From Amblyornis subalaris (taxonomy: Eukaryota > Chordata > Aves > Passeriformes > Ptilonorhynchidae), in NCBI GenBank assembly GCA_018881555.1, contig JACAXG010000006.1, forward strand, positions 930,001 through 994,000: 64,000 nt of DNA. Direction: 5' to 3'. Position numbers and translations under genes: made by a program. The notes beneath the pieces are model-generated. The model worked only from the letters and a program-made list of their open reading frames with translations. It was not told where the DNA came from and did no database searches. Below are positions 1 through 9,110 of this stretch, in pieces; the stretch's first letter is position 1, and each line of letters starts with the position of its first letter.

Positions 1-962
1 GCTTTTTTAGTGGTGAAACCAAGCACCTGTGTGGGTCCCTCACCATCCATTCAATCAGGAATGGCCTTGAGTGGTCAGCGATTACAGATCCTGAGGGTTG
101 GGAGCAGGGCACCGACTCTGTGCTGTTCCCCTGCAGAAGACAATTTTCCCCTTCAGCGCAGAACTCAAGGTGCCCTGGTAGTGCTGAGCATGGCAGTCAC
201 TCCCCAAAAAGTCGCTCCTGAGCTGCTTTCTCCATAGCTCAGCACTGAGCCTCTGAGAGCACAGCCAAAACACTNCCCCAGGAGGCTCTGAAGTTGTGCT
301 GGCACAGGTGGTATTGTGGAGGGTGGACTGGGGAGAAAGTGGTTTGCTGAGCCAGAGGGTAGGAAGAGAGAAGGGGTTGGAGATGCAGGCCAATCCAGAA
401 AAATGCGGGTACTTTCCACCAGAGAACTGGCATCTCACCAAATGATTCTTGGGTCTGCTTGGAGAGGATGTTACTCTTTCCATTCTTGCTGTGGGGTTCT
501 TTGGCTCCCAGGTATTGCTAGGTCATTTCCAGAATTGTTATTGCAAAGTAATATTCATGAGAACTGATCTGGGAGGTAAAAAAAANCACCCCTTCAACTG
601 GGCGTGTGACCCATGCTGAAGTTTAATCAGCTTTGTAAGGTATCTTTTTGTATCCTACTGTTTCAAATAAATAAAGCTTCAGATAAAAATTAGCCATTTA
701 AAAAGACCCTCTGGGTAGTTTTGTTTTGTTTTTTTTTCCCAATAGTCTTTCTATTTATAGCCTTTTGTGAGAAATGGCCACTATTTTGCCAAGCATTCAG
801 TAGAGTTTTTAATTATGCATACTGGCATTTTATGTAACTTTTTGATTAACTATTAGCAGGCATTTCTGATGTTTTCNGAGGGGTGGATGCTGGCTTACTG
901 CAACTGGACTTGGTGTCTGTGAGTGTGTATNGTGGCATCCCATTTTACTTTCTTTTTTTTAG
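1..962. other. Non-coding stretch, left edge
   Basis: Open frames here are short and overlap each other on both strands, with no recognisable domain. The tract contains the AATAAA pair described separately, four isolated N bases (near 275, 586, 877 and 931) and a T-rich segment at about 720-738. Confidence 0.5.
666..675 (+). promoter_or_regulatory. Possible polyadenylation signal pair
   Basis: Two overlapping AATAAA hexamers sit here, preceded by a TTTGTAAGGTATCTTTTTGT stretch of the kind often seen just before transcript ends. If genuine, a plus-strand transcript entering from the left would end near 690. No coding exon upstream supports this, and AATAAA is frequent in AT-rich DNA. Confidence 0.2.
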
Positions 963-3900
963 GAGAGTGGGACAGAAATCAAACCCAGATAAAACCATAC
1001 TGACAACATTGAGCAAACTTGGATCCAGAGAGAGAATGTGATATGTGGGTTGTCAGTCTAAACATGGGCCAAATAGTCTTTTTCTAAATTTTGTTGACTT
1101 CTTTTTACATAAAAAATACATCAAATACAACTACTCATGTTATAATGGGAATACATTACTTATTTTAAGCATAGAGACACATAACCATTCAAGAGAATAA
1201 GCTCATAAAGTTCATATTTGCACCTCTTTGCATCTTCTCTAGACATCTGAATGATACTTTCTGCCTTGTATAATCCCTGGAGCTGCTGTGCTCTGCACCT
1301 CTCCTCCGCAGGTTGTGTGACTGTGATGAGCTCCTTTTGTTTGCAAAGACTGCACAAGCTGATTAGAGATGGAGATGTCTGCTCTGCAAGGACACCAACA
1401 GGGATTTGATCCTTGTAGTTCTGTGCAAGCCAATGTGTAACTTTGGGCATTTTGTAGCAAAATATATTTTGCCTGTAGGTTTGGTAGTACACCTTGAATT
1501 TATGGTCATTTAGTGTCTCTTGCTTTACTTAGGGGTATATTCTATTGAGTTCTCACGTTATTCCTATNTATTTGCAGTAGCTGCTAACCACTGCCATTAA
1601 TAGTCTCTGAAAGTAATTTGCAGGTTTGCCAGTTAGGTGCTGAACTTCAACCACTTTTGTGTTCTGAGTATGAAATATATCATTATAAGACGCTTTCTTG
1701 AAACATCTCTGAAAATTTCAGACCGTGTTTAATCTTGCTCACAGGTCCAGCACTGTAATTTCAAGTTCAGCTTGCAGTTTATAACTCTGCAATCATTTTT
1801 TTGAAGAGCTGCTAACCAATTATTCTCCATCCTATGAGTGAAGAGTAGCATATTTGTGCCAAAACCATAATACTTTGTTCTTCTCTCTACTAAGTAGAAT
1901 GCTGGTTTTGCAGAGCATTTCTCCAATTTTCCTACAGGCGTGCATATTAATAATAATTTAACGAAGGTCAGGGTTGTTTAAAATGTAGTCACAGCAGTCC
2001 AAAGAAATGAATAGATGCAGATGGTAAAGAAGAGAGCTGTAATGCAATAGCTGAAATCACGATAGTTCAAACTGTGAAAATATTAACCCTTGGAATGTTT
2101 GTACTATTATTTGTACTATTGTACTATCAACAAGCAAATATAAAAAAGTGTATTACTATGTCAATAAACACAATAATAAGTTTTCTTTTGCTAATGATCT
2201 GAATACCCAGAATTAATAATTTTGCAAATTAAGTGGTTTCTCAAAATGACCAGCATGTATAATTATATTTTTATAGAGATTCATATACATATACACTTTC
2301 TTTAAGACGTATGGATCTTTATTCCTAGTAAGCCTTGATTCAAGTTTGTTCCATAATTCCTGTTCTTCACTGTATATACGTGTCATACATACAATCAGTG
2401 GTTGGAAAAAAATTAGAAGTCCCACTGGGTCTCATATTCATGTCACTTCTCATTACAGAAAGTGACGGTGCATGTGTTTAAAAGTGCTGATGTGATCACT
2501 GGAGTGACTGTTAAAAATTAGCCTAATTCAGCTTTTCTAAAAAACCTGCATAAAATATTGGTATTTATCATATTCATGCCAGTTAAAATCAGCACAGATA
2601 ATTTCAGTTGTAAGAATTCTCAGGCACAGGCTCAAGGAATCTTTGCACATTTTCTTTGCATGTATTTTCATCTTCAGTAGGCCAGCTATAAAATAAAAAC
2701 AGTACACAGAGAATACAAACACTAATGAGGAATATTAGACCAACTTGGCATGCTAATGAAGTCTCTGCGGAAATTCCTCCCTTTCCTCTCCCCTCTTAAT
2801 TTTTCAAGTACATCTTCTCATAATCTGCCCTGATTGCTTGACTACTGAGATACNGTTAATTTCTTTTCTTTCCACAAGATTCCAAGATTTTAAGGGTAGA
2901 TACAGATAATATTTTTCCATGTGCATAGAACCAGCTATAAAACCACACAATGCGATTTCTGCATCAAGCCCACAGTGATTATTTGAACTGTACCATCTTT
3001 TCAGAAAGTAAATCATCCCCAACTTTAATCTGCAAGTGATGGCAAGTCTACTGCATCTGTGTACAAGCTGACCCAGAGGTAAGAGATTCTTCTAAGAATT
3101 TCTTCAACCTCAGTTTCAAAATGCAAACTGTCATTGTGCTTTTATATTCCACAGCCTCCTATGCTAAAAATATGTTTGCTACTGGAAATTTTTCTAAGTT
3201 TTCTTTAAGAGCTTGCTTCATCAATTTTAGCATTGTCAAGCCATTTCCACACTTCCGTAATTCCTCAGAATAGTATGGTTAGTACATGTGTATAAAATCC
3301 ATCAGTTTGCTTCATTTAAAAGGAAAGACAAAAGAATTAAAATACTGAGTGATCTTCCTTGCCCCACGCAGCCCAGTGTCAATGGCCTGACACAGTTCTC
3401 ACACCAAATTTTATTCCTCTCTTCTCAACTAGAATCCCCGTAAAAGCACTTATTACTTAATTTTGAAGCTCTGAATACAAGTGCCCTATCAGAGAATATT
3501 GTCTTCTAACAGTATCTGGGGTGAGCTCAGGTTGCACTCTACACTCTGATCCTTATTCTACAAGCCACTGACACATTTGTGTATTGCAAGATCACTGCAA
3601 GGTTCATCTATGTTTGTGAAGATAAGTCAAAATAGAGGCCATTAAAGCAGAAAGTGTTATTAATTAGTAATTAGATTAATAAATGAACTGAGTAGGAAGA
3701 ATTCTTTAATTCTGCATGGAACCTTTCTTTCAAAATATAGGTTGGTTTCCTTATAGCAAAACCATAAGAAAAAAAAATCAAAATAAATATGTGTTAATTA
3801 AGATCCTGGACCTGCTTACATGTCAAAACTATTTTTTCAGTATTGCTTCATTGTTGAGGGTTAGTCCATTTCACCAGCAAGTGGCAGAACATGTCCTAAG

Positions 3901-4169
3901 TAGGGATTTTCCATTGCATGCCACAATTACAGACAATTGACATTTGATTATAATAACCAGCAAACTTTCATGAAATAAATGACACCTGAGTAAGCTTCAT
4001 AACCATTTGCCTCACCCTACCCTGGAATGCATCTGTGCTGTGTGAAGGCTAGGAACAGCTCTGGTGATTGCAAACAGAATTATNTGAAGCCAGGGGAGCA
4101 CAGACTTTTCCTGAGGTAGCTAGCTAGNTCACACGCAGCTTGTAGTGGCTGTTAGAACTATTCACTTAC
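963..4169. other. Unique non-coding stretch
   Basis: A good pyrimidine tract ends in AG at 962 and is followed by 26 open codons up to a TGA at 1041. That is too short to call an exon. On the minus strand a 110-codon frame (1160-1492) is open but has no recognisable motif or strong splice site. The rest is AT-rich unique sequence without repeats that I can identify. Confidence 0.5.
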
Positions 4170-4329
4170 GTGTAGTTCTGAGTACACTCACAGGAACAAA
4201 ATGGTAATCTGTGGTGGGGGTTATGCGCTTGTATTCTAAAGTTTCTCTGTTTCCTGAGCCTGATTCAACCACGTCTTGCATTTTTACCAGCTCTCTGCCT
4301 ATGCTAGTTAACACAAAGTGCAAGTGACA
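4170..4329 (-). CDS. Candidate internal coding exon (unidentified)
   Basis: On the minus strand a TTTGTCAG acceptor is followed by 53 open codons plus one base, ending at a consensus GTAAGT donor (the donor GT pairs with plus positions 4168-4169). The translation begins CHLHFVLTSIGRELVKMQDV and ends DYHFVPVSVLRTT, with an ordinary mixed composition. The entry phase is 0 and the exit phase is 1. I do not recognise the protein, and no partner exon on this strand was found. An open stretch of this length between two splice-like sites will occur by chance in 64 kb, so this is a hypothesis. Confidence 0.22.
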
Positions 4330-5279
4330 CTGACAAATCAGAATCATTTTGTAGACAAGGGCAGGGATTGTGCCACTTGTTTTTGGTGCCTGTGGTATGA
4401 GCAGGCAGGCAAAGCTTCTGGCCTGTGTGAACTCGTCACTTTGTTATGTAACACTCTCTTGTAAATTTGCTTGCTTCATGACCACGTCCAGCTAAACTAC
4501 CGAGAGCCCACAAACAGTGTGCCAAGAGAGTGTGGGTTGCAGGTGTCTCTGGCTATGAGTAGTGAGGTGTAAAATTGCAGTGCAGGAAAGATCCATGAAG
4601 GGACAACTTTCAGCGAGTGAGGTGGAACTGCATTCCCAGAGACCGAGAGTTTCTGCTTGAAAGGCCCATCAGCAAACACACTTCTGTCGCTTCCATGGTG
4701 AGTAATGTAGAAGAAAAGTTTTCTTCATTCAAAAAGCAAAAAATAATGGCTGAGAAAACAGATTTGTACCATCTTGATGCTGTCTGGAGTGCGATATGCT
4801 ACTGTTATGCTATATATTGACACTTGTCACCTTCATCATTGCCCCTCAGTACCCTCAAAACTATTCTACCTGTCCATCCCTCCTCCACATCTGCCTGTTC
4901 ACCTCCCGGATCTTACTTCAGACTCAGGAGTACATCTGGACTTGAGAAACTGTTCCCTAACACTTCTTTCTCTTCTTCCATTCTGCAGGGAGGAGCAAAC
5001 CCTGGCAACTGCAGCACTCCACTTGACTGATGCATGTTGGGATCCCAGAGGAAGCATGGGCAGTGTCTGTAAGATGTTTCAGATACTTAATTGCTGCATA
5101 GTGTTGAGAATACTTTTGCAGTGTAACTGGATGATATTTCTTACATTCCTAGCAATCCCGTTGTTTCCAGCCCATTCTCAGTTTTGCTATTTTTTAACAA
5201 AAGTTATTAGACTGTGGAGTTTGTTCATCTTAAATGTAGTGAACAACTTAACAGTTCTGACATCTGAACTTTAGAGAAC
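4330..5279. other. Unique stretch with one splice-site pair
   Basis: The plus strand has a 166-codon open frame (4774-5274), one of the longest in the window, but its sequence is irregular and matches nothing I know. Inside it, 4989-5068 is bounded by a very good acceptor (TCTTCTTCCATTCTGCAG) and a GTAAGA donor. This could be a non-coding or coding exon of 80 bases. Confidence 0.3.
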
Positions 5280-5690
5280 CCTTAAGAACTCTTAATTGCT
5301 TAGCTTAAAAAAAAGCCAAGGCCCAGCGCAGAACAGATGTATAGTAATAAACTTATCTCATAATGTCAAATGATTAAACAGTGGATTCTTTTTTACATTT
5401 AAATATACAAGACTTTCCATTAAGGGACTTTGTTGACTCTGATAACAGTTTCACAACCATTAAGTTTATTTCTACAGCTATTTGTTAAAAGCCAATAGGG
5501 AAAATAATAGAAACTAATTGAAAAGCAAAGCAAACAGAGCAGAGCCTAGAATGTTTCAGTTAATAAGCAATAGAGATTGTATTGATTTCATTTTATAAAC
5601 AACATTAATCCTCAATAACAATTAAAGTGTAGACAGGTTGCTTGTTTAAGTTATCAGATAAGATGGCCTACTCAGGTATATATCTCAGGT
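5280..5690. promoter_or_regulatory. AT-rich enhancer-like tract
   Basis: About 400 bases are dense in short motifs typical of developmental enhancers. There is a back-to-back GATA pair (TTATCAGATAAG, 5651-5662), a forkhead-like TAAACAACA near 5598, and several ATTA/TAAT homeodomain cores (near 5375, 5515, 5605 and 5620). No repeat or open frame explains it. The call is an inference from motif density; conservation in other birds or mammals would be needed to support it. Confidence 0.2.
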
Positions 5691-6911
5691 AGTAATTTGA
5701 AAAGGATATGAGGATTCAAGAATCTATTGATCTATCCATCATGAGCCTGTGTCATGAGAAATGTTCTTGGCAAGGTGCAGTAGTTCTTAAAACCTCAAAG
5801 ACTGGCAGTGCAAAATTCCTGCTGCTGGAAAACATTGCAGGCCTGAATGAAAATGGTAGAATTTCAAAAGTAGCTTTATGTATTTTCCCCAAATTATACA
5901 GATGACTGAAGTGAGGCATCAAATCTCGTATGCTCCTATTTTAAAGATAGTGGAAGTAGGTACTTGTAGCCTCAAAGCAGAATCTGCATTCAAGGCTGTG
6001 GGAAGCTTTGGTCCTGGGTATCCTCTGCTGGCAGAAAACTGCAAGAGCTGTTCCAGAGACACTTCTGCTCCCAAATCGGGAGCAGAATATAACCCCTCTT
6101 CTAGTTGGTGGCTTAGAGCTATAAGGAAGGCTGGAAGAAAATAATGTGAGTCCAAATATCTAAAAATGCAAAGGAAAGTTTTTGGCATTTTACACAAAGG
6201 ATAGCAATGCAATATTCACAGCTCAGGTGTTGACAGGTACTTATTTGCAGTTGCTCTGTGATTCTGTGTGTTAGGTGGTGACAATGCTTCCCAGGGCATG
6301 TTGGTGTAGCTGGTTCTGGGGTGCTCCTCTTCTTTACCTGATGGTGTGGCAGCAGCTTGGAAGAGCAACAGGGCAGACTCCAGTGTGGCCAGGCTGACTT
6401 CTTTCAGTCTAATGGGAAGTCCAGAGGCTTAGCTCCATTGCTGGCCTGTGCTGAAGACCACGCTATCCCACCGTGAGTGCTGTCAGTTCCTGTGCAAGCT
6501 TGCTGAAAGTGGCTGGGCAGGTGAGTTGCACTGTCCCAGTACCTTCAGCTGTAGTGCAGACGCGAAAACAGAGCCATGCTACTGCAGGTTGGGCTGGCTT
6601 TGGCTGAGGGCCTCCAGCGCAGTCAGAGTAGCTGCCAACTTGGTTCTTGTCTTGTGCGTAAGCTGCTTGTGGGTTCATGAATAAGCTGTTCTCTTCCTCT
6701 CATGGCGTGCAGGACCTGATCCAGTGGCTTGCTGTCAAAATGCCTGATTGGCCCCAGTCTGCACACAGCTTCGTGTGGAAAGGTCACTTAACATGCGTGT
6801 GTTTAACGCAGGGACCCATGGTACAAAAGTGGATGCTTGGACTCAGGTTCCTTCTCTGCCACAGGGAACTTTGAAGTTGTGTCTCATTCTACTGGCAGTG
6901 ATATTGGAAGT
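5691..6911. other. Unique stretch with a possible MIR trace
   Basis: At about 5893-5920 the sequence TACAGATGACTGAAGTGAGG resembles the reverse complement of the conserved end of MIR SINEs (a TTACAGATGAGGAAACTGAGGC-like core), over too few bases to call. The remaining part, somewhat GC-richer (6250-6900), has only overlapping short frames on both strands. Confidence 0.3.
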
Positions 6912-7020
6912 TGCTCAAAGCCCCATCTAACCTGCCCCGGAACACTTTCAGGGGTGGGGCATCCACAGCTCTTCTCTGGGCGATGTGTTGCAGTATCTCC
7001 TCACCCTCACAGCTGTTCTG
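6912..7020 (-). mobile_element. CR1 LINE 3'-region fragment
   Basis: About 110 bases match, with substitutions, the stretch at roughly 7905-8010 inside the larger CR1 copy. Both read as CAAAG.CCCATC.AACCTG.CC, then AACACTT.CAGGG.TGGGGCATCCACAGCT, then CTCACC.CCCTCACAG on the plus strand. The orientation is the same as that of the neighbouring element. The extreme 3' end is absent, so this is a separate and more diverged piece. It lies about 800 bp from the larger copy. It could be an independent old insertion or the broken end of a nested one. Confidence 0.8.
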
Positions 7021-7814
7021 CAGAAATTTGGCTGATTTTTAGGGACTAGTTCAACATCCATTAGATTTAGAAGGAAGGAAATTAAAAGGAAGAAGGAGGA
7101 GATTGTGTCTGATTCTATGATCTCATGTTAACAACTCATATGGGAGAGAAGATACTTTGATGTCAGTTCCTGTTTTATTAAATGTACAGCACAAAAGTGT
7201 GAAATAGGCAGTAGAACAGGGACTGACACACTGGTTTCCTCTATACAGCTGAATGTCCAAGAGCCTACACGCTCTGGCCAAGATAGTATCTGGTTGTTCC
7301 AAGTAGTGTGGAATAGCTGTCATAGGAAAGAACATTGATCCCAAACTGCATTACGGGCTCTTCAGGGAATTAATTTAAATTCTTTTATGGTGAGGAAGAG
7401 AATGAAGCTCATTCCTTTGTGGATGTGGGTGAGGTCACTTGTTCTGAGCCAGGTGGACAAACCAGGAGTAACCTCCTCTAGCCGTACATTTCGAAAAACA
7501 GTGTGCTCCTACCTCCAACTGCACCAGAGTCTGACTGAAGCACAAGGTTTTGAAACTCCTGCAGGGTGTCCTGGTCCTAGGAAACATCAGGATTTAGGAC
7601 AGGGTCTTTTCAACAGCAATTTCTCCTTTCTGAGCTGAAATGTTGTCTTGGAATCAAGGTTATGACTCTGGAGAAGTAAAATCAAATAGGACCATGCTAG
7701 AAGCTTGTACTTTAACATTCTTTGTTCAAGATAAAATGCATTGCACTGTATACAAATCACATTTTACAGTGAAGCAGTACACTGCATATATTTGCATTCC
7801 TGCTTGTTTAATAT
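7021..7814. other. Spacer between two CR1 pieces
   Basis: About 790 bases separate the diverged CR1 fragment from the larger copy. A purine-rich patch lies at 7066-7102. An 83-codon plus-strand frame (7387-7638) has no recognisable features. I saw no CR1 similarity here, so the two pieces are not simply one element with a small gap. Confidence 0.4.
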
Positions 7815-8071
7815 CATAGAATGGTTTGGGTTGGAAGGGACCTTAAAGATCATCTAGTTCCAAGCCCCCTGCCACAGACAAGAACACCTTTCACTAGACC
7901 AGGCCGCTCAAAGTCCCATCCAACCTGGCCATGAACACTTCCAGGGATAGGGCATCCACAGCTTGTGTGAGCAACCTCTTCCAGTGTCTCACCACCCTCA
8001 CAGTAGACAATTTCTTCCTATTATCTAATCTAAACCTATCCTCTTCCAGTTTAAACCCATTATCTCTTGCA

Positions 8072-8329
8072 CTACATGCTCTTGTCAAAAGTCCCTCTCC
8101 ATCTCTCCCATAGGTCTGCTTTAGGTACTGCGCCACACAGCTTGATGTCATCAGCAAACTTGCTGAGGGTGCAATCAATCCCACTGTCCGTGTCACTGAC
8201 AAAGATGTTGAACAGTGCCAGTCCCAGTACCAATCCTGAGGAACTCCAGTTGTCAGAAGTCTCTGCTTGGACTAGTGAGCCGTTGCAAACAAGTCCTTGA
8301 GCCAATTCCTGTTCCATCGAGAGGTCCAT
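8072..8329 (-). pseudogene. CR1 ORF2 fragment, reverse transcriptase palm region
   Basis: This is the longest recognisable open piece of the CR1 polymerase, 85 codons. It contains LFNIFVSDTDSGI and then KFADDIKLCGAV. These correspond to the box around PQG...LGP..LFNIF and to the catalytic FADD motif of CR1-type reverse transcriptases. The PQGS part is degraded to SSGLVLG, so the box preceding the catalytic site is damaged. After CGAV the sequence jumps to ERWRGTFDKSM, which belongs near the C terminus of ORF2. The thumb and connecting region is therefore missing. It is an inactive fossil inside the larger CR1 copy. Confidence 0.85.
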
Positions 8330-8530
8330 CTGTCAAAACCATGTCTCTCCAGTTTAGAGACAAGGCCGTCATGTGGGACAGTGTCAAATGCTTTGCACAA
8401 GTCCAGGTAAATGATGTCAGTCGCTCTTCCCCTATCCACCAGCACTGTAACCCAGTCTTAGAAGGCCACCAAATTTGTCAGGCATGATCTGCTCCTAGGA
8501 AAACCATGTTGACTGTCACCAACCACCCCC

Positions 8531-8800
8531 TCATCTTTCTTGTGCTTTAGCATGGTTTCCAGGCAGATCTGCTCCATAATCTTGCCAGGCACAGAAGTGA
8601 AACTGAGCAGCCTGTGGTTCCCTGGATCTTCCTTTTTTTCTCTTTTGAAAAATGATTACAATCCCTCTTCCAATCAGTGGGAACTTCACTGGACTGCCAC
8701 GATGTCTCAAAGATGATGGATAGTGGCTTAGCCAATTTCTGGGCCAGTTCCTTCGAGAACTATGAATGTATCTCATCACTAGTCCCATGGACTTGTGCAC
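8531..8800 (-). pseudogene. CR1 ORF2 fragment, upstream reverse transcriptase motifs
   Basis: This minus-strand piece carries a HKSMG motif and then, across two frames, KPLSIIFETSWQSSEVPTDW and sequence resembling the usual QxSxPxKIMEQI stretch. These belong to the fingers and early palm of CR1 reverse transcriptase. The matching residues alternate between two reading frames, which shows at least one frameshift, and the expected HPRVL-type residues after HKSMG are disrupted. It lies upstream of the FADD-containing fragment in the same element and orientation, so it is part of one insertion rather than a separate copy. Confidence 0.8.
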
Positions 8801-9110
8801 CTTAAGGTTTCTTAGGCCTTTACAGTGGGTGCTTTTTCACTCTCTCAGTCCCTGCCTTTGCCTTCTGCAACTTGGGCAGTGTGGCTGGATCACTTGCTGG
8901 TGAAGACTGAGGTCTTCTCCACATCCTGGGTAACTAGGTCTTCCGTTTCCTTCTGGAGAGTGACCACATTTTCCCAAGTCTTCCTTTTGTGTACCTATAG
9001 AAGCTTTTCTTTTTGACACTGATGTCCCTTGTCAGATTTAATTTTATCAGAGCTTTAGCTTTCCTAACATGGTCCTGGACAATATATTCCTCCTAGTCTA
9101 CATGTCCTTG

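Larger units (their letters stand above)
7815..9110 (-). mobile_element. CR1 LINE retrotransposon, 5'-truncated and decayed
   Basis: This is a remnant of a chicken-repeat-1 (CR1) non-LTR retrotransposon, which moved by target-primed reverse transcription using its ORF2 protein. Read on the minus strand, the order is the one expected for CR1. First comes the region before the polymerase with a FYRY motif (near 9000-9080). Next are the fingers-side reverse transcriptase motifs, such as KPLSIIFETSWQSSEVPTDW (near 8670-8735), then a LFNIF box and the catalytic-site remnant FADDI (near 8140-8230). The C-terminal RFRLDNRKK and VVRHWKRL segments follow (near 7990-8050). The 3' terminus near 7815-7862 is the conserved avian CR1 end. 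The frame shifts many times and contains stops, so no protein can be made. The 5' part is missing, as is usual for CR1. Several hundred bases also appear deleted just after the FADD box (near 8118-8130). Identification is by recognition of the family. Confidence 0.95.

Noticed and set aside
963..1041. Possible terminal exon after a strong pyrimidine tract
   Set aside because: Only 26 codons; an open frame of that length is common in any of three frames.
1160..1492. 110-codon minus-strand frame
   Set aside because: Reads fairly protein-like but no family recognised and no convincing splice sites.
4774..5274. 166-codon open frame on the plus strand
   Set aside because: Composition dominated by Leu, Ser, Cys and Pro with no motif. 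Only the 80-base splice-bounded part (4989-5068) was worth a remark.
5893..5920. MIR-like core sequence
   Set aside because: The match covers fewer than 30 bases; kept only as a remark in the region description.
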